DNA of 64,000 bases from Rhizobium sp. BG4. Lineage in GTDB: Bacteria; Pseudomonadota; Alphaproteobacteria; Rhizobiales; Rhizobiaceae. Each line of letters starts with the position of its first letter. Position 1 is the stretch's first letter. The notes beneath the pieces were generated by a model. The model saw nothing but the letters and a program-made list of their open reading frames with translations. It ran no database searches and was not told the origin of the DNA. Position numbers and translations under genes: made by a program. The stretch is taken from assembly GCF_016864575.1 (NCBI RefSeq), contig NZ_CP044127.1, positions 682,001-746,000 on the forward strand, in the 5' to 3' direction. Below are positions 1-8,071 of this stretch, in pieces.

Positions 1-1502
1 GCGAACTGGCCTTTCTCGATGCGGCCCTTCTTGCCCTCTTCGTTGGAGAACCAGGTGACCTTTTCCGTCCACATCCTGAGCGCGGTCTCGCGGTCGAGGC
101 AATTGGCACGCGGATAGAGCTGCATGCCGCCGACCGTTTTGCCCGTCACCATCCAGGAGAGCGATACCCACGGATTGTAGGAGGCGACACGCGTCGCATC
201 CGTGCCGGCCGAAACATTGACGCCCTTGTCGAGCATGCGGCGGATCGGCGGCGTGGCCTCGGCAACGCCGTGGCCGTAACGCTCGACGAAATATTCGCCC
301 TGATAGGCCATGCGATGCTGGGTGGCGATACCGCCGCCGAGTGCCGCGATACGGTCGATCGAGCGCTCCGAGATGGTCTCGGCATGGTCGAAGAACCAGT
401 TGAGGCCCTCGAGCGGAATGTCCTTGTTGACCTTCTCGAAGACATCGAGCGAGCGCGAGATGGTTTCGTCATAAGTGGCGTGCATGCGCCAGGGCCAGCG
501 GTTTTCGGCGAGAACGCGCACGACTTCCTCGAGCTCGCCTTCCATCTCCGGCGCCATTTCCGGGCGCGGCTGGCGGAAGTCCTCGAAATCGGCGGCGGAG
601 AAGACCAGCATCTCGCCGGCACCATTGTGGCGGAAGTAGTCGTTGCCCTGCTTGTATTTGACCGAAGACGTCCAGTTGAGGAAGTCTTCCTTCTCCTGCT
701 TCGGCTTCTGGGTGAACAGGTTATAGGCGAGACGAACTGTCAGCTGATTTTCGTCGGAGAGCTTCTGGATGACCTCGTAGTCATCGGGATAGTTCTGATT
801 GCCGCCACCGGCGTCGATCACACCGGTAACGCCGAGACGATTGAGCTCGCGCATGAAATGTCGGGTGGAATTGACCTGGTAGTCGAAGGGCAGCTTGGGG
901 CCTTTTGCCAGCGTCGAATAGAGAATGCCGGCGTTCGGCTTGGCAAGCAGCATGCCGGTCGGGTTGCCGTTGGCGTCGCGCGTGATCTCCCCGCCGGGCG
1001 GGTTCGGTGTGTCGCGGGTATAGCCGACGGCGCGGAGCGCAGCACCGTTCAAAAGCGCGCGGTCATAGAGATGCAGCAGGAAGACCGGCGTATCGGGCGC
1101 AACCGCATTGATCTCCTCGATCGTCGGCAGGCGCTTTTCGGCGAACTGGTGTTCGGTGAAGCCGCCGACGACGCGAACCCATTGCGGGGCCGGCGTGATC
1201 GCTACCTGACGCTTGAGCATGTCCATCGCGTCAGCCAGCGAACGAACGCCGTCCCAGCGCAGTTCCATGTTGTAGTTCAGACCACCGCGCACGACGTGGG
1301 TGTGGTTGTCGATCAGGCCGGGTAGGACGCGCTTGCCCTTGAGGTCGACGATCTTGGTGTCGGGGCCAGCGAGCGCCATGATCTCGGCGTCGGTGCCGAC
1401 TTCAAGAAAGGTCCCGTCCTTGATAGCGACTGCGCTGGCAGTTGGATTGGTGCGATCGAGCGTGGTGATCAGACCGTGGTGGAGGATGAGGTCGGCGAAC
1501 AT
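1..1502 (-). CDS. YtcJ-like metal-dependent amidohydrolase (3' end outside window)
   Basis: Translation of the minus strand from the ATG at 1502 gives an open frame that runs off the left edge, so the C-terminus is missing. The N-terminus has the small beta-sandwich typical of amidohydrolase-3 proteins, then the metal-binding motif GLIDNHTHVVRGG around residue 60. Later come a conserved stretch with WRMHATYDET, the WFFDHAET region and GTDATRVASYNPW, matching the metal and catalytic positions of YtcJ-like enzymes. There is no signal peptide. The usual family length is about 550-620 residues; about 500 are visible. It lies downstream of the XapX and isochorismatase-like genes on the same strand and may share their promoter, although a hairpin lies between XapX and this gene. 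Members hydrolyse amide or imine bonds of varied, mostly unknown substrates, so the substrate cannot be named. Confidence 0.9.
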   Translation of the reverse strand, partial: MFADLILHHGLITTLDRTNPTASAVAIKDGTFLEVGTDAEIMALAGPDTKIVDLKGKRVLPGLIDNHTHVVRGGLNYNMELRWDGVRSLADAMDMLKRQVAITPAPQWVRVVGGFTEHQFAEKRLPTIEEINAVAPDTPVFLLHLYDRALLNGAALRAVGYTRDTPNPPGGEITRDANGNPTGMLLAKPNAGILYSTLAKGPKLPFDYQVNSTRHFMRELNRLGVTGVIDAGGGNQNYPDDYEVIQKLSDENQLTVRLAYNLFTQKPKQEKEDFLNWTSSVKYKQGNDYFRHNGAGEMLVFSAADFEDFRQPRPEMAPEMEGELEEVVRVLAENRWPWRMHATYDETISRSLDVFEKVNKDIPLEGLNWFFDHAETISERSIDRIAALGGGIATQHRMAYQGEYFVERYGHGVAEATPPIRRMLDKGVNVSAGTDATRVASYNPWVSLSWMVTGKTVGGMQLYPRANCLDRETALRMWTEKVTWFSNEEGKKGRIEKGQF

Positions 1503-1572
1503 GGGAAATGCTCCTGGCTTTATTATTAAGATTGATTTCAACGCCTTGCGCCGGGATCGACGGGCTGGGGCC

Positions 1573-1600
1573 CACCGCAAGCGAATCTCCTCTTGCGGTG
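1573..1600 (-). terminator. Hairpin directly after the XapX gene
   Basis: A perfect 9-bp inverted repeat (CACCGCAAG / CTTGCGGTG) with a 10-base loop begins next to the stop codon of the XapX gene. No T-tract follows on the minus strand, so it could be a 3' stabilising or attenuating structure instead of an intrinsic terminator. Confidence 0.4.
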
Positions 1601-1888
1601 TCAGCTATCGGACTTGTGCTGATCGTGGCGAGACAGGACAACGTCGTTGCGGCTCTCGCCCTTCGGCATATGGCCGAACATGTGCGGCTTGATCTGGTTG
1701 ATCCAGGAGACGGCTGCGGGCTCCCTGCCGATCAGCGTCTTGGCGAAAGGAATGAGCTGTTCGCCAACCAGAATGCCAAGCAGGCCGACAAGGGCCACGA
1801 TCGGCGGCGCGGGAGAGCGAACATTGAGCAGGCTGTAGACGATACCGACCAGAAGACCGGCGCCGATGGAAAGAATGTAGAGTTTCAT
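1601..1888 (-). CDS. XapX domain (DUF1427) small membrane protein
   Basis: 95 residues. The N-terminal half holds two hydrophobic segments (about residues 4-20 and 29-47) with the family-typical VGIVYSLLNVRSPAPPIVAL pattern, where the P-A-P-P-I-V turn joins the helices. The C-terminal half is hydrophilic and ends in a charged tail, which extends the usual XapX core of about 55 residues. An AGGA-type ribosome-binding site precedes the ATG. Function of the family is unknown; it is often found beside isochorismatase-like hydrolases and LysR regulators, as here (hydrolase 77 bases upstream on the same strand). Identification as XapX is confident, the role is not known. Confidence 0.85.
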   Translation of the reverse strand: MKLYILSIGAGLLVGIVYSLLNVRSPAPPIVALVGLLGILVGEQLIPFAKTLIGREPAAVSWINQIKPHMFGHMPKGESRNDVVLSRHDQHKSDS

Positions 1889-1965
1889 GGGGGCATCCTC
1901 GACTGTGAATGAAGCCGCCTCCGCATCCGGACGTGCGATCCTGCGGAAGCGGCGGTGATGGGTGA

Positions 1966-2655
1966 TTACTTGGCTGGGTTCGGGCCGATGCGCTTGCCGT
2001 GGCTGACGCGCTCGGCGCCGCCGTGGACATGCGTGACCGCGTAGTCGATGCCCATGCCGTAGGCGCCGGAATGTTCCTTCACCAGCGACGTGACCGCGTT
2101 ATACGTCTCCTTGCGTGCCCAGTCGCGCTGCCACTCAAGCAGGACCTGCTGCCAGGTCACCGGAATTACGCCCGCCTGCACCATGCGGTCCATAGCGCGA
2201 TTGTGGGCTTCCAGCGAGGTGCCGCCGGAGGCGTCGGCGACCATGTAGATCTCGTAGTCCGGGACGTCGTTGAGAGCGGAAAGCGCGAACGTCGTGTTGC
2301 ACACTTCCGTCCAGAGACCGGAGACGACGATCTTCTTAGCGCCGCCGGCGGCATTCTTGGCAAGGGCGTCACGAACGTTCTGGTCGTCCCAGGAGTTCAT
2401 CGACGTGCGCTCCAGAATGTCGTTCTCGGGGAAGACGCCGAGCAGTTCCGGGAAGGTGTTGCCGGAGAAGCTTTCCGTCTCGACCGTGGTGATCGTGGTC
2501 GGGATGTCGAAAATCCTGGCGGCCTTGGCGAGACCGACGACGTTGTTTTTCAATGTCTGCCGGTCGATCGACTGGACGCCGAAGGCCATCTGCGGCTGCT
2601 GGTCGATGAAGATGAGCTGGCTGTTTGCCGGGGTCAGGACTTGGAGCTTGGACAT
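1966..2655 (-). CDS. Isochorismatase-family cysteine hydrolase (YcaC-like)
   Basis: 229 residues from the ATG at 2655, which has a good GAGGAAAG ribosome-binding site; a longer frame reaching 2868 has no such support. The core fits the isochorismatase fold: the early Asp in LIFIDQQPQMAFGV (about residue 18), a Lys/Arg region in the middle, and the nucleophile Cys in VVSGLWTEVCNTTFA (about residue 118), followed by the YMVADASGGTS strand. YcaC-like members are cytosolic hydrolases of uncertain substrate. It is the first gene of a probable operon with XapX and the amidohydrolase, and a LysR-type site lies 139 bases upstream of its start (2794-2837), shared with the neighbouring dioxygenase/LysR pair. 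Confidence 0.9.
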   Translation of the reverse strand: MSKLQVLTPANSQLIFIDQQPQMAFGVQSIDRQTLKNNVVGLAKAARIFDIPTTITTVETESFSGNTFPELLGVFPENDILERTSMNSWDDQNVRDALAKNAAGGAKKIVVSGLWTEVCNTTFALSALNDVPDYEIYMVADASGGTSLEAHNRAMDRMVQAGVIPVTWQQVLLEWQRDWARKETYNAVTSLVKEHSGAYGMGIDYAVTHVHGGAERVSHGKRIGPNPAK

Positions 2656-2793
2656 GGTACTTTCCTCGTGGTTGCGGCCCGCATGGGGTGCCTGAAAATC
2701 GATAGCGGCGGGCGGGAGCTTCCTGGCCCGCAGGCCGTTTCGCTCGCCGTCCTGGCTGCTGAAATCAAACCTAGCGTTCGACGCCGCGCTGCA

Positions 2794-2837
2794 GAATTGC
2801 AATAATTCTATTGAATGAATTGCGAAAAATGAAATAA
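2794..2837. promoter_or_regulatory. Probable LysR-type operator, copy A
   Basis: A 44-base segment that matches the segment at 3933-3976 at 36 of 44 positions. It begins GAATTGCAAT, repeats GAATTGCGA 23 bases later and ends TGAAATAA. It lies upstream of the minus-strand cysteine hydrolase. The second copy lies between the dioxygenase and the LysR gene, which suggests that this LysR protein binds both. Binding is inferred, not shown. Confidence 0.6.
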
Positions 2838-2870
2838 CCCTTGAGGATGCATGGGTCTGGATGTGCACGA

Positions 2871-2900
2871 AGGGCCGCGATCCTTGCCGATCGCAGCCCT
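2871..2900 (-). terminator. Hairpin downstream of the ring-cleaving dioxygenase
   Basis: AGGGC-C-GCGATC pairs with GATCGC-A-GCCCT, a 12-position stem with one mismatch and a 6-base loop. It starts 28 bases after the dioxygenase stop. It is not followed by a T-run on the minus strand, so the terminator call is moderate. Confidence 0.45.
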
Positions 2901-2927
2901 CGTTGTCGTCAGATGTCTGGTATGCTC

Positions 2928-3863
2928 CTACGCAGCCAGGGGCACGAGGTTGGATTCTATTTCAGCGCGCATTGCCTCATAACGGCTGGGCAGCTTGAGC
3001 ACCTCTCCGAGATGGGCGGTGTCCTCGTCTCGATTGAAGCCCGGTTCGTTCGTTGCGATCTCGAACAGAACGCCACCGGGCGTGCGGAAATAGATGGCCC
3101 AGAAATAATCCCGGTCTATGACCGGCGTGACCTGGTAACCGGTATCCATCAGAGCCTTGCGCACTTCGAGCTGCTGTTCACGGTTGTCGACGGCGAAGGC
3201 GATGTGGTGAACGGATCCGGCGCCCTGCCGGGCAAAGGGCGTCGTTGGCAGGAGCTGAAGGTCGATCGTGTCGGCGCCGTTTCCGCCCGGAATGATGAAG
3301 CGCGTGACGTCGCCTTCCTTTTCAGCGCGCTGGTAGCCCATGAACCCGAGCAGTTCTTCCGTCGCAGCCGTATCGTGCAGGCGGAAGCGAGCGCCGGCAA
3401 AACCGCGGATAGCAGCATCGTCCGGGATACCGCGACCAAGCCAGGGGGACGAGCGGCGGTCGTCGGCCGCTTCGATCAGCGCCAGGCTGTCGCCGTCCGG
3501 GCCCATGAAGCGAAGCCGCCTGGCTCCGAAGATTGTGTCTGCTTCCAGCCCATCGACGCCTTGCGAGGCCAGGCGGTCGCGCCAGAATTTCAGCGAACCT
3601 TTCGGCACGGAAAATTGCGTCTCGCCGACCTCGCCGACCCCGGGGCGGCCAAGCATCATGTTCTGAAAGGGAAAGTAGGTCATCACCGTCCCGGCGCTAC
3701 CGGTCTCGTCGCCGTAATAAAGGTGATAGACGCTGGGATCGTCGAAGTTCACCGTCTGCTTGACGCGGCGCAGGCCGAGCGTATTTGTGAAGAAGTGGTT
3801 ATTCTGGCGTGCGTCCGACGCCATAGACGTTACGTGATGCAGTCCCTTGATGTCCTTGATCAT
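2928..3863 (-). CDS. Ring-cleaving dioxygenase, VOC (glyoxalase) superfamily, MhqO-like
   Basis: 311 residues with two tandem VOC modules. The N-terminus IKGLHHVTSMASDARQNN carries the first metal-binding His, and VHHIAFAVDNREQQ (about residue 218) starts the second module; FEIATNEPGFNRDED near residue 275 supplies the metal-binding Glu. This layout and length match the MhqO/PcpA-type family, Fe(II) enzymes acting on hydroquinone-like aromatic compounds in the cytosol and often induced by quinone stress. The gene is divergent from a LysR regulator with 117 bases between starts, a common arrangement for this family. The exact substrate cannot be deduced. Confidence 0.9.
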   Translation of the reverse strand: MIKDIKGLHHVTSMASDARQNNHFFTNTLGLRRVKQTVNFDDPSVYHLYYGDETGSAGTVMTYFPFQNMMLGRPGVGEVGETQFSVPKGSLKFWRDRLASQGVDGLEADTIFGARRLRFMGPDGDSLALIEAADDRRSSPWLGRGIPDDAAIRGFAGARFRLHDTAATEELLGFMGYQRAEKEGDVTRFIIPGGNGADTIDLQLLPTTPFARQGAGSVHHIAFAVDNREQQLEVRKALMDTGYQVTPVIDRDYFWAIYFRTPGGVLFEIATNEPGFNRDEDTAHLGEVLKLPSRYEAMRAEIESNLVPLAA

Positions 3864-3932
3864 GTCGATGCCTTTCTCTCAGCACGGATGATTGTTGTGT
3901 GAAGGCAATCTAGGCCCGTTGATGACCAGGCG

Positions 3933-3976
3933 GAATTGCAATACTTGTTTTGAACGAATTGCGATTTTTGAAATAA
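3933..3976. promoter_or_regulatory. Probable LysR-type operator, copy B
   Basis: Second copy of the 44-base element seen at 2794-2837, located between the divergent dioxygenase (start 3863) and LysR gene (start 3981). It lies 70 bases from the dioxygenase start and ends 4 bases before the LysR ATG, so it could serve both activation of the dioxygenase and autorepression of the regulator. Confidence 0.65.
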
Positions 3977-3980
3977 TGAT

Positions 3981-4880
3981 ATGAACGACTACAAGGCACT
4001 CCGCACCTTCCTCCTCGCCGCTGAGAAGCGGAACTTCGCCCAGGTGGCCCGCGAACTCGACATGACGCCCGCTGCCGTAACGCGAGCCATCGCCGCCCTG
4101 GAGGCAGAGCTCGGCGTTCAGCTCTTCGTGCGCACCACGCGCCAAGTGTCCCTCACCACCGACGGCGCGATCTTTGCTGCGCAGATCCAACCCGCGGTAA
4201 AGACGCTGGAGGATGCCCGACGCGAAGTGATGAACGCCCACAAAGCCGAGGAAGGACGCCTCAGGATCAGCGCACCGACCTGGTTCGGGAAGGTCGTGCT
4301 GCCGACGATCCTTTCCGGATTCAAGGAGCGCTATCCGAAGATCAGCTTCGAGATCTCCCTGTCTGACGGCCTGATCAACATCGTCGACGACGATTACGAC
4401 CTGGCGATCCGCATCTCCTCGCAGCCCTCCGACAAGTTCACGATCTGGAGGAAGATCCGCGTCGTGCCGCGCATCCTTGTTGCCGCGCCCGGCAGCCGCT
4501 TCGTCACCATGTCGCATCCCAACGAACTGACGCCGGACGATTGCCTTGCCTATAGTGGAGAAAGCCGGCGGGAGAACTGGGTTCTGTCGGATGGTGGCTC
4601 AAGCATCGCAATATCGGCGGGGCGAGCGTTCAGCGCCAATAGCGGCGAGGTGCTCGCGGAAATGGCCGCAGACGGGGCAGGTGTCGCCCTGCTTCCGGGG
4701 TTCAACATCGCCGAGCACATCCGCAGTGGACGGCTCGTGCATGTGTTCAAGGGATGGGCGCCGCCAGATCTGTGGCTCACCCTTTACTATCCGCCCTACC
4801 AGGCTCTGCCGCCGCGTATTGCCTCCTTTTCGAAATTCTTCGAAGAGCAGGTGGCGGCGCATATGGTCATGCTGGATTGA
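3981..4880 (+). CDS. LysR-family transcriptional regulator
   Basis: 299 residues. An N-terminal winged helix-turn-helix (residues 3-62, with NFAQVARELDMTPAAVTRAI as helices 2-3) is followed by a periplasmic-binding-protein-like effector domain. LRISAPTWFGKVVLPTIL starts that domain, in the style of the CrgA/DmlR subgroup. It is divergent from the dioxygenase and probably controls it. The repeated 44-base site suggests it also controls the hydrolase-XapX-amidohydrolase unit. The inducer is unknown; an aromatic or quinone compound would fit the target enzyme. Its 3' end overlaps that of the ChaC gene by 14 bases, tail to tail. Confidence 0.93.
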   Translation: MNDYKALRTFLLAAEKRNFAQVARELDMTPAAVTRAIAALEAELGVQLFVRTTRQVSLTTDGAIFAAQIQPAVKTLEDARREVMNAHKAEEGRLRISAPTWFGKVVLPTILSGFKERYPKISFEISLSDGLINIVDDDYDLAIRISSQPSDKFTIWRKIRVVPRILVAAPGSRFVTMSHPNELTPDDCLAYSGESRRENWVLSDGGSSIAISAGRAFSANSGEVLAEMAADGAGVALLPGFNIAEHIRSGRLVHVFKGWAPPDLWLTLYYPPYQALPPRIASFSKFFEEQVAAHMVMLD

Positions 4881-5574
4881 CAGGTAGCGGGAGAGCCTGA
4901 AGCTTCGTTGCCACAAGTTCCTGTAACTGCCATAGGTTCCGGTCGAAGATTTGGCGTTCTGCAAGATCAACGACGGTGCGATGCAGGTATTCCGCACAAG
5001 ACCCGGCCGGTCCGCAGGCCTGGGCAATCAGCGCCGCCGCCTGTTCGAGAGGTACCTTTTGGGTCAGTGCTGACCGCGTCGGGCTTGCCCAGAATGTCAA
5101 TGCGCGACGGGGTCCTGCCGGTGTCCGGACCCTGACCCAACGGACCATATCGCAAACTTCGACATAGCGGATTTCGCGGGCCAGGAGCCTACGTAGATCT
5201 TCCTTCTTCGACGCGCAGGCAAGCTTGAGGATCAGGCCGGTGCAGCTTCCTCCCGGCTGAAGGGCAAGCATAAGACCCGGCGCATCCGAGGTCGCCCGCA
5301 GCCGTTCGATCCTCAATGCGAACGCACGGTGCCATCCGAACGCGACGGCTCTTTCGAAGCCCGCCACGTCGAACCCGGGGTTCCACATCAGCGAGCCATA
5401 GGCAAACACCCAAATCTCTTGATCGCGCGCTTCCTCATCGACCCTCTGGACGAGCTCCTCGAGCTGGTTGGACGAGATGGGCGTCCAGTTAGGCTCCGGA
5501 CCTTCGTCCGTAACAGTCCTCAAGGTCCTGGCAACGAGATCCGTGGTGAGATGCAAGGCGGATGGCGATCTCAT
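4867..5574 (-). CDS. ChaC-like gamma-glutamylcyclotransferase
   Basis: 235 residues from the ATG at 5574; in-frame ATGs reach back to 5640 and none has a clear ribosome-binding site, so the start is uncertain. The conserved core begins WVFAYGSLMWNPGF (the substrate-binding YGSL loop), followed by GWHRAFAL and the catalytic Glu region LLAREIRYVEV, then GSCAEYLHRTV. ChaC enzymes cleave the gamma-glutamyl group of glutathione to 5-oxoproline and Cys-Gly in the cytosol. It follows RidA on the same strand and converges on LysR. Identification is firm; specificity for glutathione is inferred from the family. Confidence 0.88.
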   Translation of the reverse strand: MRSPSALHLTTDLVARTLRTVTDEGPEPNWTPISSNQLEELVQRVDEEARDQEIWVFAYGSLMWNPGFDVAGFERAVAFGWHRAFALRIERLRATSDAPGLMLALQPGGSCTGLILKLACASKKEDLRRLLAREIRYVEVCDMVRWVRVRTPAGPRRALTFWASPTRSALTQKVPLEQAAALIAQACGPAGSCAEYLHRTVVDLAERQIFDRNLWQLQELVATKLQALPLPVNPA

Positions 5575-5671
5575 CGTCGCTGAATATGGTCTTGGCATCG
5601 GGAAACCCATCAGGAAAGGTTCGCCGCGGCAGTGCATCACCCCGGCAACGCTTCGAGCGACTGTTGTCTAA

Positions 5672-6120
5672 TCAGGCGACCGTGGCGTCGAGCACCGCGC
5701 GGAACGTGATCTCGACGATCTGTTCGGGGAAGGCGAGCGCACTCACTCCGATCAGGTTGCTTGCGACGGACGGAGTGTCCGTGCCGTACATCTCCTTGCG
5801 GACCTTTGATCCGGCTGCGAATGCACTCGCGACGTCGAGGACAAAAAGCGTCTCTTCGACAACGTCGTCGAGAGTGGCACCGAACTCAGAAAGAAGCTCT
5901 TGGCGTTCACATAGCTCTGACGTATCTGCGCCTCCATTGGCTCGAAGTCGACAGGACGGCCTTGCGCGTCAAGGGTGGCTGGCGCGACCATCTTGCCGTC
6001 GCCGTCTTGGCTTAACTGTCCAGAAATGTAGATCGTATCCTTGACCTGGACAGCCTGCGCGTAGCCGAAGGTTTGCTCCCAGGCAACGCCAAGGTTTGCG
6101 ATTGTCTTTGTCGTCGTCAT
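5672..6120 (-). pseudogene. RidA family protein, frameshifted
   Basis: The first frame from the ATG at 6120 reads as RidA (MTTTKTIANLGVAWEQTFGY, then IYISGQLSQDGDG). It leaves the family after QSYVNAK. The other frame continues correctly as a RidA C-terminus (TLDDVVEETLFVLDV ... FPEQIVEITFRAV) and stops at 5672. Adding one G near 5898-5901 (AAGAGCTT to AAGGAGCTT) joins the two into 149 residues, a normal length. RidA proteins hydrolyse reactive enamine/imine intermediates in the cytosol. It follows the Tat-exported alpha/beta hydrolase with a 95-base gap. Whether the missing base is a real mutation or a sequence error cannot be decided here, but several other genes in the window show the same defect. 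Confidence 0.85.
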
Positions 6121-6215
6121 TACGTTTCCTATCGATATGCAGCGCGCTCGCGCGTGTGGACCAGCAATCCGAAGACGGCGGATGCGAGGGAGCCCGCACC
6201 CGCCGTCAATGCCGA

Positions 6216-7196
6216 TCAGGCCCGGATGAAAGCCAACAGATCAGCGTTGAGAACGTCGGCGTTGACAGTCAGCATTCCGTGAGAGAAGCCCGGGTAGGTC
6301 TTCAGCGTGCCGTTTTTCAGGAGCTTGACGGATTTGTGGGCGGAATCTGCGATCGGGACGATCTGGTCGTCTTCGCCGTGCAGAACCAACGTCGGAACGC
6401 TGATATTCTTCAGGTCTTCGGTCTGGTCGGTTTCCGAGAATGCCTTGATGCCGTCGTAATGCGCTTTTGCGCCGCCCATCATTCCCTGACGCCACCAGTT
6501 CTGGATCACGCCTTCATGCACAGTCGCGCCATCGCGGTTGAAACCGTAGAATGGACCAGCCGGCACATCGCGGAAGAACTGCGCACGGTTTGCCGCAAGC
6601 GCCGAGCGAAAGCCGTCGAACACCTCCATCGGCAAGCCTTCGGGATTGGCCTCGGTCTTGACCATGATCGGCGGGACAGCAGAAACGAGAACTGCTTTGG
6701 CAACACGACCAGAAGGTTCGCCATGCTTTGCGACGTAGCGGGCAACCTCACCGCCGCCGGTGGAGTGACCGATATGGACGGCATTTTTCAGGTCCAGCGC
6801 CTCGACGACTGCGAAGGCGTCGGACGCATAATGATCCATGTCGTGGCCGTCCGACACCTGGGCCGAGCGGCCATGGCCGCGGCGGTCATGGGCGACGACG
6901 CGAAAGCCCTTCGAGAGGAAGAACAGCATCTGCGCGTCCCAGTCGTCGGATGAAAGCGGCCAGCCATGGTGGAACATGATCGGCTGGGCATCCTTCGCTC
7001 CCCAGTCCTTGTAGAAGATTTCGACGCCGTCTTTGGTGGTTATAGTGCTCATGAACTCGTGTCCTTTGCTGGAGACTGTGGTGGGATCGATGGTGGCTGC
7101 AAGGCCGGAAGCGCGTGACATGGTTGCGAGCGTGACTGCGGCGCCTGCGCTCATCAACACGTTCCGGCGTGTGATCGATGTAAAAGCTTTCGTCAT
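6216..7196 (-). CDS. Tat-exported alpha/beta hydrolase (chloroperoxidase/esterase-like)
   Basis: 326 residues. The N-terminus carries a twin-arginine signal, SITRRNVLMSAGAAV, followed by a hydrophobic stretch and an AXA-like site near residue 35. The mature part starts near MSTITTKDGVEIFYKDWG, which is where most homologues begin, so the leader is an addition. Catalytic features are the oxyanion HHGWPLSSDDW, the nucleophile elbow GHSTGGGE (Ser about residue 143), Asp in LVLHGEDDQIVP and His in PGFSHGMLT. The family includes cofactor-free haloperoxidases and esterases. An AGGA site precedes the ATG. It heads a likely unit with RidA and ChaC. Physiological substrate unknown. Confidence 0.9.
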   Translation of the reverse strand: MTKAFTSITRRNVLMSAGAAVTLATMSRASGLAATIDPTTVSSKGHEFMSTITTKDGVEIFYKDWGAKDAQPIMFHHGWPLSSDDWDAQMLFFLSKGFRVVAHDRRGHGRSAQVSDGHDMDHYASDAFAVVEALDLKNAVHIGHSTGGGEVARYVAKHGEPSGRVAKAVLVSAVPPIMVKTEANPEGLPMEVFDGFRSALAANRAQFFRDVPAGPFYGFNRDGATVHEGVIQNWWRQGMMGGAKAHYDGIKAFSETDQTEDLKNISVPTLVLHGEDDQIVPIADSAHKSVKLLKNGTLKTYPGFSHGMLTVNADVLNADLLAFIRA

Positions 7197-7553
7197 CGTG
7201 CGTCCTGCGATTTTTTTTTGAAACTCTCAGGCGAAGACGTCTTCGTCTGACAGGTGCGATATTGCCGCCAGAACCGCGGATCAACAATTGATTGAATAGT
7301 GTTGAGTTTGTTGCGTCTGGCGAAACAATCCGCAGCCTCGGCCAGATCATGCGTGGAAGACCCGACTTCAGGAACGTCACCGCTGACCCATGAATCTGCG
7401 ATGCACCGGCCGGACGCGAGCGCGCACCGTCGTAACGACACAGGCAGCTGGGCTTGGCTTCGTTGCTCACGCGAGGCAGGTTGTGAAAGCGCTGCGTCCC
7501 TCAAGGCCCTGCCAGCCACAAAAGGCATGTCGACGATGCAAAGCGCCAAGCGA
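7197..7553. other. Intergenic region with a palindrome and poly-T tract
   Basis: No convincing gene. Frames here lack family resemblance and overlap on both strands. Upstream of the Tat-exported hydrolase it holds a run of nine T and a palindrome (see 7229-7248), and probably that gene's promoter. Confidence 0.5.
7229..7248. promoter_or_regulatory. Palindrome upstream of the Tat-exported hydrolase
   Basis: CGAAGAC/GTCTTCG is a perfect 14-base palindrome at 7232-7245, extended by CAG...CTG outside one wobble position. It lies about 35 bases before the hydrolase start, a position suited to an operator. The binding protein is unknown; the HxlR regulator next door is one candidate. Confidence 0.35.
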
Positions 7554-7976
7554 TCAACGTTTGCCGTTATCGTAGTCGTGCTGCGCTTGCTCCAGCTCGG
7601 GACCGTAGGTCATGGACCATGTGTAAAGGGCTTCGAACGGTTGCTGAAGCGAACGGCCAAGCGAAGTGATGGTATACTCCACCCCGACCGGTGTCGTCGT
7701 GGTCAGCACTTCACGACGGATCAGACCGTTGCGCTCCAGGCGCTTCAACGCCTCGGCGAGCGCCTTGTGCGTGATCCCGTCCAGACGCCGCATGATCTCG
7801 TTGAACCGCGACGGCCTTGAGCAAAGAACCGTCAGGATCAGCACCGACCATTTGTTGGCGATCTGCTCCAGCACCGGGCGCGCCTTTTCTACGTTCAATA
7901 GTGCCTCGGCTGCGGCAGCTTTGTGTCTTTCAGCAGAACAAGGCTTAACCGGAAAACCTACGTCGGTCCTTCGCAT
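7554..7976 (-). CDS. HxlR-family winged-helix regulator
   Basis: 140 residues with the complete HxlR pattern: VLEQIANKWSVLILTVLCSRPSRFNEIMRRLDGITHKALAEALKRLERNGLI (central winged helix, residues about 32-85) and the wing VGVEYTITSLGRSL. The conserved Cys of redox-type HxlR members such as HypR is not at the N-terminal position, though one Cys is present at residue 13 and one at about 50. It is divergent from an SDR gene (95 bases between starts), the classic HxlR target arrangement. An imperfect inverted repeat in that gap may be its operator. The signal is probably an electrophile or quinone by analogy with the family. Confidence 0.92.
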   Translation of the reverse strand: MRRTDVGFPVKPCSAERHKAAAAEALLNVEKARPVLEQIANKWSVLILTVLCSRPSRFNEIMRRLDGITHKALAEALKRLERNGLIRREVLTTTTPVGVEYTITSLGRSLQQPFEALYTWSMTYGPELEQAQHDYDNGKR

Positions 7977-8009
7977 CGATATACTCCATGATATCTGCTT
8001 TACATATAG

Positions 8010-8025
8010 TACGTAATTGACCGTA
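8010..8025. promoter_or_regulatory. Candidate HxlR operator in the HxlR/SDR divergent promoter
   Basis: TACG-N8-CGTA inverted repeat with loosely symmetric TATA flanks in an AT-rich stretch between the two divergent starts. HxlR-type operators are short inverted repeats in such positions. Short arms make this tentative. Confidence 0.35.
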
Positions 8026-8071
8026 GGTATAGAGTTTATATCTTCTGCCCATCACTATTGATGGAGTTGAT

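Noticed and set aside
270..1325. Long plus-strand open frame of 351 codons
   Set aside because: It is the antisense of the amidohydrolase, whose minus-strand translation has clear catalytic motifs; the plus-strand product has no family resemblance.
1999..2805. Plus-strand frame of 268 codons opposite the cysteine hydrolase
   Set aside because: Shadow of a confident gene; composition is typical of antisense translation in GC-rich DNA.
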